Origin: Musa acuminata AAA Group
Taxonomy: Eukaryota; Streptophyta; Magnoliopsida; Zingiberales; Musaceae
Direction of reading: 5' to 3'
Length of the DNA stretch: 64,000 nucleotides
Assembly (NCBI RefSeq): GCF_036884655.1
Contig: NC_088339.1
Span: 32,703,501 to 32,767,500 of the forward strand
Shown here: piece by piece, positions 36,421-48,554 of the stretch
Numbering within the stretch: position 1 is the stretch's first letter
Layout of the letters: each line of letters begins with the position of its first letter
The notes under the pieces: model-generated
Told to the model about the DNA's origin: nothing
The model's database searches: none
The model's input: only the letters and a program-made list of their open reading frames with translations
Program-made: the position numbers and the translations under genes

Positions 36421-38909
36421 CTTCAATCACTAACATAAAATATATAAACATAAATTAATAATAATATACTTATTATTCTTATAAGTCATGTTAAATTTTT
36501 ATGGTATTAAACAGCAGTGTTAGGTTGAAAAATAAGTCATTCATAAGCTGCATGTCCCTTTTCAGAATTAAGACATCATTTGTTCAGCACTCGGATGTTA
36601 TCTTATTCCACTAAATCAAGAAAATGGACAATCTGGTTATGAATTATCTGATAGATTCATTAGTTATTATTTTTCGCTTTGAAATAAAACTTCTAGCTTG
36701 ACAGATTCAAACTTTAGAATTTTTTTTCTTGCATCATCATACATATGTAGTAAATAAAAATTACCCAACAGGCCTTTTGTCACCATTTTTTTTTTTTTTG
36801 TATTTTGACATTATTAATGATATTGACAGGAATTTATGATATCAGTCCCCCTCTTTGACACTGCTAGAGCTCAAAATTATGAGAAAGCCTTACCCACATC
36901 ACTAGCAAAACACTGGCCCCAGTATACTATGGAAAACCTACATACTGAAGTTTGATTAACCATTTAAACGATTGACAAATTACAATTAGTTTAGGAGTTG
37001 ATAAAGCCATATTTATTCTAATATTGGTGTGGAAGAATGAAAAAGCCAAGACTTTATTAAGAGCCAAGGATGACTAGGGTTGATGGTAGAACAGGCAATT
37101 TCTTGTAGCTCAAAGAACTGACATTTAATGTTGATTTTATCAGATGATACCCAGCCTTAGCTCCCAAATTAGGATATCTGAGATCATATTTAGTCCTGAA
37201 AGATTGATTCCTTGAAAAAATCAAAGTACAATAAAAGATATTACTCTAGAATAGTTTTTTTTTTTTTTTTTTGCAGCAGACAATACTAGACAATAAAGGA
37301 TAACTCATTTTATCTTGAGAAACAAAGAATACTGTATATGAAATAAAAGTTGCCCTTAGCTTGAGATTAGATGGTAGAATGTAATTTGAATTGTACATGT
37401 TTGATCCTGCAGGTTTCTTATAAAACACTTGTGGATACTCTGTAATAGTGGACTATCCACTACAGATCGGATATTTATTGGTAAACTTGGCACTGCTGAT
37501 GACAGTCTCCATGTAGGACATCAAGAAACTCATAATGATTCATCTTTCTTATCCATCATGCACTGATTAACTTGTGAATAATTTAAATGACATGAGCCCA
37601 AGGGAACGACATAGGAAGTCCTAAATATTGATTGGATTTAGATGTGAACTACCTAATCTTGGATGGAACAAATTAAATTATAAGAAAATGATGGTTTCTT
37701 GTGAGAAAAAAAGAGAGGCCTGGATTTCATTACCCTAAAAACTGGTCACCAACCTCTTAAATTTAGGGGTCCTTTATGGATGAAATTTAACCTTCTAAAA
37801 TATTTTTCTTATCCTAGTAAGCTCAAACACCACCAAATATTGTTGTTTTTTTTATAAAAAATTATCTCTCCTTTTCTGTGAAATAAAACTAGATTTCCAT
37901 TTATAGCTTCTAAATTTATTATTTGTTAGAAAGAATTAAATAAGAGGAGGTTGATGACTACTTTTTTTTTTTTTGATATTTCATGTCAAAAGTTGTCAAT
38001 AATTAAAGACATCCCAACACACACACACACACATTATTATTATTATTTTTCATTCCTTTTTCATTTTCTCTGATGTAACTCCAATTACAATTACATAACT
38101 CAAAATTCTAGTCTCCATCTAAAATTCCGAGTCAACAAAATCAAAGAAGAGTCAAAACTGCTACTTATTTTATTTATATCTCCTGCTCCCACTCAACTGA
38201 AGCTAAAACCAAATCATGTCACAATCAAGATCCATACCTGTATCCACTTAGAATTATTGAAGCAACATGGTCACTCTCCTCCAATATATTTATGTCCTTT
38301 TTTTTCTGGTTCTTTTTGTCCTTGGCTTTTTTTTTTTCTTTTTGGGGGCAACATTTCCCCTACTAATCATTGAGGTCCTCTCCATCCCACCTCACATAGA
38401 ATCTCTATATATGGTAAATATTTTATAAAATTATTTCATTTTATCAATATATATATATATATATATAGTTTTATATTTTTATTAAAAAATTGTTTAACAG
38501 TTGTAATTAGTTTCTAATTTTCGGTCATAGAGGATCTCTCTACAATTAAAGTTAATAAAGGAAGGAGGATGCTAGCTAGTCTAAATTTGATAGGGAAGTC
38601 AAAGATCGAATTCCATTTTTATCGTTGACTAGGTTAGTAAGGTTGACAAATCTTATCTTACATCACCGACTCTTTCTTATTTTATTTTAATTAGACTAAA
38701 TTAAATTATTTTTATAAAATATTAGCCAAAAAAATCTATATATAAATTATGAGGAGCTACCTTTGTCTCCTGGTTTTAATTTCAGAAGCTGCATCATTGC
38801 ATCCCACCGACAGCTCCACGTGAAGAGCTGCTGCCCATCAGTGGGTTGAATAGAAGAAGAGAGCAGTCAATGGATATAAACTACGTGGCGGCGCCATGTG
38901 AGCCCTCTG

Positions 38910-38913
<4 letters not shown>

Positions 38914-38946
<33 letters not shown>
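38914..38946. repeat. (CT)n microsatellite
   Basis: An uninterrupted CT dinucleotide run of about 33 bases. Confidence 0.95.
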
Positions 38947-38947
<1 letters not shown>

Positions 38948-39641
38948 GCTTGTTTCTTCATCCCTTTAGTCAATGAGTTCAGCATTCCTGCTTCTTCCAG
39001 ACCAAGTAACCATGGCAGCTTCGTTCGAGTCTTTCTCCTACTTTTAGCCCTTTGCCTTTCTGACGGGAACCTCAACGATCCTGTTACCCACCCTATGGGA
39101 TGAGCAGAGCAGTGGGAGAAGAGATGTGATGACCACTGGGAATTAAGAACAGTTGTGGCCAAGGAAATCATGTCAGGATTCCACCCACTCGAGACACCAT
39201 GACAAGCCAATGACTGCAGCTCACACTCGTCCATTCCCATCACCCCCCTCCTCATGACGCAGACGCTCGAGTCTTTGATTCCCTGCGAGCTTCTCGTCCA
39301 TTTCCATCAACCAGCAGGAAACAATGACCATTTCGTTCTTGTTCTCGGAGCATTACAAAGAGGAAGATGAAGCTTACTGTAATCCATGTCACATTCTAGT
39401 GGTGGATCATACATAGGATTAGACATGTCGAGATCAGAAAGCTGAGTTGGAACGAGTAACTCTGCCCATTGTACAGTTAATGAATTCAGTAAGTTGGAGT
39501 TATTTCCTTTCTGAAAGATCCAAAAGAAAAGAAGAAAAACTATACCATACTCTTCAGAAGATAAAAAGACATTGAGAACTCGAAGAACTAGGAGAGCAGA
39601 GGAGAATGATGGATGGATTCGGATTCGATGGGAATGGCCAT

Positions 39642-41512
39642 TTACGTCTCGAGGCCAGCCAAGAAGGCCACTCCGGTTGATGGCAGCCACGAGGAGCCGT
39701 AGATGAACTGCGCCACCGTGAACTTGCTCGCCTCCGCCGGCAGCGTGATCACCCTGTACCCGGGCCACGCCACCCTCATCCCCAGCGCCGACCCCGGCCC
39801 GTCGTTCATGTACTCCCCGTAGTAGAGCGTGTCCAGGGCGAAGGAGCCGTTCCACTCCAGCCAGCCCGCCGGGTTGATGTGATCCCCCATGTAGGACAGC
39901 ATGTACACCACCCTGGAGTAGAGTTTCCATGGCCGGCCCAGGTAGGTGGAGAAGCTGGCCTTCACTGGCTCCAGGTCTGCCGCCGCCACCACCTGGCACG
40001 CGTGGATGGAGATGCCGGTGTTCTGGTTGGGGTCCTTGCGGTTCTGGGCCGTGATGGTGTTCTTCTGCATCGGCAGCGGCCTCCGCGCCCACAGGCTGCA
40101 GTTCTGCAGCACGACGGCGGCGTTGCCGAAGATGAAGTCGACGGTGCCGTAGATGTCGCACTCCCGGAAGAATTGCCGCTGCGAATGCACGTACAGGGTG
40201 TCCTGGTACCCGATGATGTTGCAGCGGTACACCACCGCGTGGTCGGCCCCCACCCGGAGCGCCACCGCTTGGTGTTTCTCCGGTCCCGCCCAATTCTCGA
40301 TCGTCATGTCCCTCATTATCAACCCCGTCGCCGTCGCCGCTGCAAATACCCAATTTCTTCCTCAGCTCAATTCGATTCGAAGCGATTCGATCATGGCAAA
40401 GCACAACGCAGTGGCGTACCGAAGGTGGCGGTGTGGAAGGTGGTGAAGTTGTCATACACGCTTCGCGATCCTGCGATGACCGTCTGGTTCTTACCATCGC
40501 CGACGAAGAGGAGGTTCGTCTTCTTCCTTCCAACCTTGATGTTCTCCTCGTACCGGCCGGCCTTGATGTAGATAATGATGCGGCGGCTGCTGTAATCCGG
40601 CGCGGCCTGCACAGCGTCCGCGATGGACTTGTAGGTGCCGTTTCCATCCTTCGAAACCACCATGTCGGCCTGGATGTTCGCTGCCGGAATCTGTAGCAGC
40701 CTCCTGTCCTTCTTCCCCATCCATGACGGGAATTCGTCGTCGTCGATGGCGTTCAGTAGCTTCCTCCTCTTCCTGTTCTGGATGGGAACGCCGGAGAAGT
40801 CCTTGTTCCTGCTCACGCCCGCAAATATGGCGAGGCAGTTGCTGACGAGCTCGGCGAGGTCCTTCATGTGGCTCTCCATGTGCTCCTTGATGTAGAGATT
40901 CTGTACCTGTTGCAGGCCCTCGTCGCAGGTGTCCTGGTTGGTAAGCGCGCCGCTGAGCCAGGTGAGCACGTCCTCGTCGGAGGCGCCCCTGATCCGGGCC
41001 TGGGAGGATTGGGACGGCGACGCGGGGGGGGCCACGACGAGGAGAGAGTTGGAGAGCTGGTCGAGGGATTCCTCGAGCAGCTCCATGCAGTCGTCGAAGG
41101 CGGCGCGGGCAAGCCTGTCCATGGCGAACCCGGCGATGGCGGAGGTGCCGTAGAGGGCGGCGCCCACGCGGTGGAGCGTCATGTTCAGGGAGATGTGCAC
41201 CAGGTCGCGCTCGCCGGCCTGGAGCGCGCCGGGGAAGTCGAGCAGGGAGCTCACGCACAAAGCCGGGTACCGAGTCAGGCTGCACGCGCGGGCGATGGCC
41301 TGTGTCGGCGCCCGAGTCGCAGGCGAGTTCGACCGCATCCGGCCACGAACGACGAGCCCCACCGAGACGCCGGAAGCCACGAGGAGGAAGACGGCGAAGA
41401 CGACGGTAAGCCACAGGAATCGTCGCTTGCGAGTCGCCGACGTGTCGCGACTCGGCTGGAGATCGGAAACGGAGGGAACTGACTCGGACGAGCCGAGTCG
41501 GCCATATCCCAT
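39642..41512 (-). CDS. pectinesterase with pectinesterase-inhibitor pro-region (PME34/PME61-like)
   Basis: Exons 41512-40420 and 40339-39642 (an 80-base intron) encode 596 residues. The enzyme removes methyl esters from cell-wall homogalacturonan. A basic cytosolic start, MGYGRLGSSESVP, is followed by a membrane helix (about 31-55). A PMEI-type pro-domain spans about 70-229, and basic processing motifs follow (RKRRKLL at 247-253 and KDRRLL at 268-273), where subtilases release the mature enzyme. The catalytic domain runs from about 279, with Gln388 (HQAVAL), Gln410 and Asp411 (GYQD), Asp432 (DFIFGN), and Arg500 and Trp502 (GRPWK), so it appears active. Sequence order and the MGY start resemble Arabidopsis At3g49220. 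The coding region is GC-rich, and long antisense frames over it are artefacts. The 3' end faces the LEA-2 gene. Confidence 0.93.
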
Positions 41513-41600
41513 CTCTGGGATGTGCTTCCAAGAAAGAGAAGAGATGGGCGAGAGACAAGCGAGAGAGGAGCAGAGAAAGAAGCGAGTCTCAGCGACGACG

Positions 41601-41608
41601 CTTATAAG
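41601..41608 (-). promoter_or_regulatory. putative TATA element of the pectinesterase gene
   Basis: CTTATAAG lies about 90 bases upstream of the pectinesterase ATG, a suitable distance for a TATA box with a short leader. The motif is palindromic, so strand is taken from the gene. Confidence 0.45.
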
Positions 41609-43580
41609 GGTGAGCCAAAGGTTGGTGAGAGGTCCATGTCCTGCCGCTGCATGAGCTGTTCTCGACTCGGTTGTCTCCTCTCCTCAGCCACAAGTGCTAT
41701 ATTGTCTTCACAAAGATCGATCCCCATTTGCTTCCACAGCCATGCATGCCTTTGAAGCCTCACTTTTGTGCTTTAACATGTCAGAAGAGCCACGACCTTT
41801 CTTAAGCCTTAAAGTAAACACAAGATAGAGTCGATCGATGAACGATACGAAGCTGCTACAGTATTTGTTCGGCATTCGTTGAACTGGAAGATCAAAGACG
41901 AGAAAGCCGAGGCCGGGAACAGAGCATGTGCTGCATACCGTGGAGATCATCATATCGAGGGACGAGGTGGGCGGAGTGCCGAGTAAAGCTATCGTGTGTA
42001 TACATACCTCAGACTGTAATGGAGAAGACTGTGGATCGTGTGTTACCCTTTCTTGGGAAGAAGAGTTGGAGGAAGATTAGGTCACCTCGCCATGTCTAAG
42101 CCCACCTTGTTTCTCTGCATTCCCACGGGGTGCTCGCTGACTTACCACTCCTTGTAGGCTCCTCTCTCGGTCCTTTTTCCCCCCATCACTTTAGATGAAG
42201 CAAACAGAAGAACAGCCTCATCAGCATCCTCAATTCATCTTAGATACGATCATAGAGAGTGCACGCAACAAACAGTTCCTCAACCTGTCTGTGCTTCATA
42301 GGCGACGAGTAAGTGGGAAGGATAGGAAAAGTGCTTTGGTTGGTCCATTTGATCTCCGATTAAGAAAGAACAGAGAAGAAGCTGAGACGGTGAAACCAAC
42401 CGGTCTACGGTGGAAGTGCATGAACAGTTGCTGTGTTCTTCATTGAATTTTAGGTGATGCATGTCGGTAACATGGAAGCTACTCATTCGTCCTCTGCTCT
42501 TTTCTTTGGCAGCGTAAGTAAATACATGATTCGTCCGGTGATGATTAGATGATGCGGTGGAGTTGGGTCTTGTTCTCATCAGTGTTCTGATGCTTCTCCA
42601 CCAGTAAGAGGACAGTGTACCGAAGGATACGTACTACAACTTGTTGTCACTTTGACCTTTGGAAAGGCTCCACAGATGTCGGTGCGCAGACATGCCATGT
42701 TCTCTGTGCGCGTCGGCTTCTCCCCGGCCTCCCGCCCGTCGCAACTCTCATATTTGTTTTTCTCCGATACGAAGACAAATCTTGCAAGCTACACCACGTG
42801 GTGTAGCTTCGTCCCGAGCGAGCTCGTACAGCTAGTTGAAGGGGACACGAGCAGCAGGTCTGCGAGCGAAAGGGGCCCGACCCTCATCATCGTTTCGAGG
42901 TACCTCGATCGTCATTGTCATTTCGTCGAACGCTCGGGAGGGAGGTGGCTACGCTACGAAACACCAGGTCACAACTACTGGTCCACGGCCTTTGCTTCTT
43001 CTTTACCTCCCTCTCTCTCTCTCTCTCTCCTGCTCCGAGGGGGATCAACAACGTATGCGGCTTGTTCTGTCTTCCTCGAGGACAGTCTCCATGCTGTGGG
43101 CACTGCCACATGAATAGCCAAATGAAAGGGGGGTATGTTAAAAGCTTATAGATATATCAGTCCTCTTCCAATAATTTAAACTTTGCTATGATAAGCTCAA
43201 GTCTTTTGTGTGTTTTCTTTGGGTGTTTGATTAAAAATATGGATGCAAGAACTCATTGTTCTTTTTTAATGGTTGCCGGAGATTGGCGTATTTTGTTTGT
43301 AAGCTTAGAAACTAAATCTGAGAGGATTGAACTTTAAATCTTCATGGAACTCTAAAAGAGCCATAAATTCCCTCGATATTATTGTGGATATGGGTGAGGG
43401 TCGTGATAGTAGGAAACGAATAAATGAATCTGTTCGACTCCATCCATCTCGACCTCGACAGATGATCTACCTATGACGGCCAATTATTAGAATTGAGGTA
43501 AGTGAGCTAACACTCTAAACAACATAACCGTTTGTTTTTTTTTTTTCTATTACATTCTCATCTTGTGAGCTAAGAATGCT
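41609..43580. other. upstream region of the pectinesterase gene
   Basis: No gene was recognised. A moderately GC-rich patch (about 42650-43130) has open frames but no family resemblance or splice-supported structure. It holds a 24-bp palindrome (42786-42809) and a CT run near 43010-43030. Confidence 0.5.
42786..42809. promoter_or_regulatory. 24-bp perfect palindrome centred on a CACGTG G-box
   Basis: Each half-site is 12 bases (AAGCTACACCAC) and the second half is its exact reverse complement. The centre is CACGTG, the bHLH/bZIP core. It lies about 1.27 kb upstream of the pectinesterase start. The palindrome is seen directly; a regulatory role is inference. Confidence 0.5.
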
Positions 43581-44557
43581 GCTAATTATATGTTACCCTT
43601 TTACCCCACTTAGTTAGACCTTTTTAGCATCTCGATTCTTAAATTTTTAAAAATTTATATTAAAATCTAGATCTATTTACTATAACGTCATCATTTTTTA
43701 TCAACAAAAGAACAAAAATGATAGACAAAAAGGTAATTTCAATGTCTTAGTTATATTTTCGGTGGTGGCGGATGGCAACGTTACTAGGGGCTGTTGAGGG
43801 AGAGCGACAACGTCGATACCAATGCAGATGATGCAGAGCGACGTCGCTTGACAACTACGTCAGTGCTGCTCCGCAACCCCATCCTTCAACTCCAACCTAG
43901 TAGGATGACCTTCACTCTCTCCTCAATCACCCGTGTCGTCGTTTTGTGGTTGTTCGTCGAATATCTAGGGCTTCTTCACTCGAGACACCGCCATGGACTC
44001 GGAGGTGGAGAGGGAAGAGCTAGAGAGCGAGGAGGCCACAGGGAAGGTAATAAGATTGAGATTGCAGGAAGCACAAAAGGGGGTGGATCGACTGTAGACT
44101 TGTGTCGGAGACACGACAACCAACATCGAGAGAGTGGCAAGCAACACAGGTGACCTTGCCAACATGATGAGCCACGAGGAGGTTGGTGTTATGGACGAAT
44201 GTGTCGTAGGCCCAACAAAGGAAGGTTGCGTCCGACTCGCTTTAGATTGTCACTCTACGTCGGTGTCGCTCGACAATTGCATCAGTGCCGACGCAGATGT
44301 AATGTTGTCCTCTTTCTTTATCTCACCTTTCGTCATCGCTCTCCCTCCTCATTCATAACAGCCACCAGCAGCATCGTCATCTGCCACCATCGAAAACTTA
44401 ACTAGGACGTTGAAATTAACTTTTTTCCCTATCGTTTTCATTCTTCTATCGGTAAAATCGATGACATTATGATAAATGAATATAAATATTTCACTTTCAT
44501 TACTATATGGATTTCAACATAAATTTTTAAAATGTATAGATCAAGATACTAATTAAC
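43581..44557. mobile_element. TIR DNA transposon, copy 2, with coding-like cargo
   Basis: This is the same family as 6768-8345. The left end begins GCTAATTA (43581) and continues with AAATTTATATTAAAATCTAG, ATCTATTTACTATAACGTCATC, AAAGGTAATTTCAA and GGTGGTGGCGGATGGCAACG. The right end is its inverted counterpart, closing in TAATTA near 44550-44555. The interior keeps isolated pieces of the GTCGACGCCGA/GCAGAT motif of copy 1 (for example near 44240-44305) but no 46-bp array. It includes a coding-like segment at 43993-44230. No transposase was seen. Confidence 0.7.
43993..44230 (+). pseudogene. degraded coding-like fragment carried in the TIR element
   Basis: From ATG 43993 the frame reads MDSEVEREELESEEATGK, then a charged, helix-like stretch to QKGVDRL. 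A TAG at 44095-44097 follows, then in the same frame come TCVGDTTTNIERVASNTG and DLANMMSHEEVG. The composition (heptad-like Leu/Val spacing, acidic-basic alternation) resembles a coiled-coil protein rather than random repeat translation. I do not recognise the parent gene. It is probably a captured gene fragment of the Pack-element kind. Confidence 0.4.
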
Positions 44558-45357
44558 ACGAGCTAACACTCAATAACTTTTTATTTTGATTACATTATGA
44601 TAAGTGATCATTTATCAGTTACTAAGAGGACTCACAAACAATTATCCATAAAAAAATTGATACATCCAATAAATAACTATTTTGTAATTGACCTACACGA
44701 GGAGTTAGTGATAAAACGAAAAAAAAAGAGAAGATTTTTATTATGACGATAAACCTTTTTTTTTATCGATTTAATCAGAAAAAAATTATGCAATATAAAT
44801 AAAATGTTTCTTCGATATTTTTTTTATTAAATTGATGTTTACATGACTATGACTCAATTTCATGCGGATCGTATCACCTGAAATTATTCTCTATCACATT
44901 AATTGCTCATTTATAAGAAATGATGTTTTGAGTAGATTAGCTCAGTCTGACAACAAAATATAGCAGTAATCAACTTCTGCAAAGAGAGAATCCAACATCT
45001 TTAATTGGAATCATTCCACTGTACCAAATACTGCTGATTGATCACATTCTTTATGCTGCAGTGGAAGAAAAGGAAGAAGAAAATTGATAGATAATCTTGT
45101 TTGGAATGCTGAGCACTGATAGGATTTATAGTTTTCTTCTACAAACATCTGGCAGTGAGAGAGCAATCATGTTCTCCGGCTACCACCACCACCGCCACCG
45201 TCCACCACCGGATGCCATCATTCCCCACCCCCCTCCCCACAATCTTCCCTTGCAAGCAACAGCTCATCTTCCACCTTCTTTTCCCTTCTTTCATGTCTTT
45301 GCCGAGCTCTTCCTTCATCTCCACCTGCAATCTCCTCAATCTCAGACTGCAATCCAA
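44558..45357. other. upstream region of the DOMON/b561 gene
   Basis: AT-rich to about 45000, then a mixed leader. No distinct TATA box can be chosen. The frame of exon 1 is open upstream to about 45097, but the encoded sequence there is low-complexity (His/Pro-rich) and the signal peptide starts at 45358. Confidence 0.5.
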
Positions 45358-48300
45358 ATGCTGCGTGGTGCTTATCTCTCTCTGCTCCTCGCATGGGGAG
45401 CCATGTCCATGACAGTCCATTCCCAAGTGGATAGCTGCAGCTCAAGCTTCCTTAGCTTCCTCCCTCTTCCCTTTAATGCTTCCCAGCTCAACTGTAGGCC
45501 GGTATGGAGAAACTTCATCCTCAGGGTAAACTAATCAACTCATGGATTCCTTTGGATTTGGTCTTTCTTTCTATTTTCAAGCTTTCTATCACAAACAAAA
45601 TCGACTCTTTTGGGTGTATTCACATGCAAAAATATGGGATTGCTAGGGTTCATTATGTATTGATTGATAAAAGAGATCAGACCTGTTCAGGTCATATGTT
45701 TTCATGTTCAAGTTGTGGTGGTAATCTGTCTCCTCAACATCTTATATTTTCATGGCAACAAATCTGCTATCTTCTCCTCAACTAATGTAGAAATAATGTG
45801 CTAACACATCTTATATGCTTGAAATGTTCTACTTGTAAACCTCAACCACCATCCAACAACAATCACAAGAATGATCATTCCAACTGTTAATATTGTATTC
45901 TCTTTCCTAAATCAGATAGATAATGACCAATTCAAACTGATCATTCTAAGTATTTATCTTTTGTTTCTCATTTCAAATGCTATAATATTAAATGGAACAA
46001 TTTCTGCTGACAATCTATCGAAATAATAATAATGAGAGAAACTGGAATCCTACTAGTGTGGAAATAATGAAAAGATAAAATACCTTTGATCTACAGCAAG
46101 TTGCAGTTCTCCTAACATTTATTGTCTGTAATATGCTTCAAATATTTTACTTGTAAATGTGAACCACCATTCAACATCCATCACAAGAATGATCGTTCAA
46201 ACTGTTAACATTGTATTCACTTCACTATGAATCAGATCGATAATGACCAATTCACACTTGTAACATTCTGGCTGTTCTTCCCTTTCAGTACTCTCAGAAC
46301 AGAGACAACACTTTGAGCATCATCCTCTCTGCTGTATATACTTCTGGCTGGGTCGGGATCGGATTCTCAAGCGACGGAATGATGACCGGCGCAAGCGCGA
46401 TGGTGGGTTGGATCGATATAGGAGGCAGAGCAAACATCAGGCAATTTTTTTTTTCTCTTTTTGGCAAATGATAAGTGCTGAGTTTGGTCCTTGTTATCAT
46501 CGGTTAAAGTTTTTACCGACTAATCTAGCTAACATCCTCGACACCAGGCAATTCTATTTACGTGGCCAGACTAGTTCGGAAGTGATGGTAGATGAGGGCC
46601 AGCTACTAGAAACCGGAGTGGCACCTGCAGTTATTCTCTATGGGAACAACATCTACTTGGCCTTTCAGCTAAATGTTTCAGCTCCTATGGCTCAGCAGTT
46701 ACTTCTATTCGCCTTGTCAACTGCAACTCCAGTTGAGTTCTACCTTATGGAACATGACGACAAGGCTTCGGTTTCATTCGACTTTTCAGTAGGTGAGTCT
46801 TCTTTCTCGGTCACACCAGTGGTTATATTTCTGTGGAATTTATTTTCCGAGTTGATTTATAATGAATGAACATAGTGGACTTCCATAATGGTTTTTTGTT
46901 TTTGTGTTGCTGCAACATAGAACCAGGTATTCTTCTTAGATCATAATATCAGTCTAGAGTTGAGATCCTACTCTTTGATTAAGGGATCAAAACGTTATCG
47001 GACAAATTTTTACACCTAAGATGAGGGCTCAAAATATTATTTTTATAAATTTAACACAGAGAAACATTGCTCTAGTAGTGGTATATCTAATTACTTACCT
47101 TACATGAGTATGCCGAATCTCACCCGATAAATTTCAAAGATGTCGAAATTCACCCTTAGATGAACTAGGTTAAGATTTTAGAACGAAGAACGGAATTCTA
47201 CTGATACTTGGCATTAGATGTTTGCATTCCTTTGGCCTTGGAACTTTGTCATACATCATTCACATTGACTCACCTGTGTGATGTTTGTACTTCATGCTCA
47301 TTTGAGTTCTATTGGTTCTTTTTCTCCGGAAAATGATGGCTTACAAGCTTGCAGTTTACATAGCAGGCACTGTAGCTGAACCTTCTTCCTACCCTAATCA
47401 GCTGAAGAGGAATCATGGAGCACTGGGCATACTTGGATGGGGAGTGCTGCTACCTGTGGGAGCAGTTGTTGCGAGATACTGTAGACTATGGGATCCAATG
47501 TGGTATTACCTTCATGTCATCATTCAATTTGTGGGGTTTCTTGCTGGGTTTGCCGGTGTTGTTGCTGGAATTGCACTTCACCGTAGACTTCATTCGGATG
47601 TCGCTTTACACAGAGGCCTTGGCATCTTTATCCTTGTGCTAGGGATTCTTCAGGTCAGTCTTACATATCTAATGACTCCAAACGTGTGTGTTATATCATA
47701 TCTGAGTAACATATTAAGTCGACACTTATTACCATCTTGATGTTATTGTTATGATGTCCTTCGAACTGTCGAGCAATGGATGGTTTAGATAGAAATGGAT
47801 TTGGCTTTGCTGATTCTATGCCCTATGAGGACTTGATACATGGTCGGCAACCTATACAAAACAAGTCGATCACCATAGACCATAACAGAATGAATCAGAG
47901 ATTATTTACTCCAAAACAAGTCGATCACCGTAGACCATAACAGAATGAATCAGAGATGATTTACTCCGTTAGACAATTCTCAAAGTGCGACAAGATTTGC
48001 GAATCAGGTTAGGTTGTCTCTGTAATTCGGGATAATGATCGACCTTTGGACTAACAACTTTCTAGACCATGCAATTTATTCTTTATATAACAGGAATTCG
48101 AGCCTGTGTTTTGTCGACCTAGTTTACATGTTCTTACACACTTTTATTCGGTGTCATGTTGCCTTGAGTTGTTGCAACTAATTGAATAAACTAGTTTGTA
48201 TTAACATCTTGATGATACCAAACAAACTATTTGCTCTTCTACTTGTACTTCCATTGATGTGAGTCTCTTCCTTCTTCTTCTTCTTCTGTGCAGGTAACTG

Positions 48301-48554
48301 CATTTTTCCTAAGACCTGGAAAAGGCTCCAAGATCCGGAAGCATTGGAACTGGTACCATCACTGGGTTGGGAGTTTGGTCGTCTTCCTTGCTGCAATCAA
48401 CATTGCTCTTGGAATTCAAGTTGGAGAAGCTGGTAACTCTTGGAAAATAGGTTATGGAATCATCCTAGCCATCATCTCGATAGCTGTTGCTCTTCTGGAA
48501 TCGATGCGGTGGTGGTCAAGATTGTCTGAGAAAACTGAGCCACCGGCATTTTGA
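45358..48554 (+). CDS. cytochrome b561 and DOMON domain protein (At3g61750-like), 5 exons
   Basis: Exons 45358-45525, 46289-46440, 46548-46792, 47364-47653 and 48294-48554 encode 371 residues. A signal peptide (about 1-22, MLRGAYLSLLLAWGAMSM) leads to an extracytoplasmic DOMON domain (about 40-175, with WVGIGFSSDGMM, AMVGWID and NIYLAFQLN). A cytochrome b561 membrane core of five or so helices follows (about 205-355). Its haem-ligand histidines are His206 (NHGALG), His239 (YYLHV), His271 (LHRGLG) and His307 or His308 (WNWYHHWVG). Family members carry electrons across membranes, often with ascorbate as donor; the substrate here is unknown. All junctions are GT-AG except intron 2 (46441-46547), which must use a GC donor to give RQFYLRGQ. 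Intron 4 holds a 55-base tandem duplication. The order of features matches At3g61750. Confidence 0.9.
47857..47966. repeat. 55-bp tandem duplication in DOMON/b561 intron 4
   Basis: A unit containing AAAACAAGTCGATCACC, ATAACAGAATGAATCAGAG and ATTTACTCC is present twice (47857-47911, 47912-47966), with about two substitutions. Confidence 0.85.

Larger units (their letters stand above)
34908..39641. other. gene-free region between the LEA-2 and pectinesterase genes
   Basis: AT-rich DNA without a recognisable gene. It holds (TA)n runs near 35306-35323, 35694-35706 and 38447-38466, poly-T tracts (37254-37272), a repeat segment shared with DPP intron 4 (36238-36410) and a CT run at 38914-38946. 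The convergent pectinesterase 3' end borders it. Confidence 0.5.

Noticed and set aside
40491..41558. 355-codon antisense-phase frame, and long plus-strand frames over 39879-41482
   Set aside because: They are shadows of the GC-rich pectinesterase exons; the sense frame carries all catalytic motifs.
42652..43113. 153-codon plus-strand frame
   Set aside because: No recognisable domain, partly translated CT repeat, and no splice or conservation support.
45097..45357. N-terminal extension of the DOMON/b561 protein
   Set aside because: It is low-complexity His/Pro text. The signal peptide begins at the internal Met at 45358.
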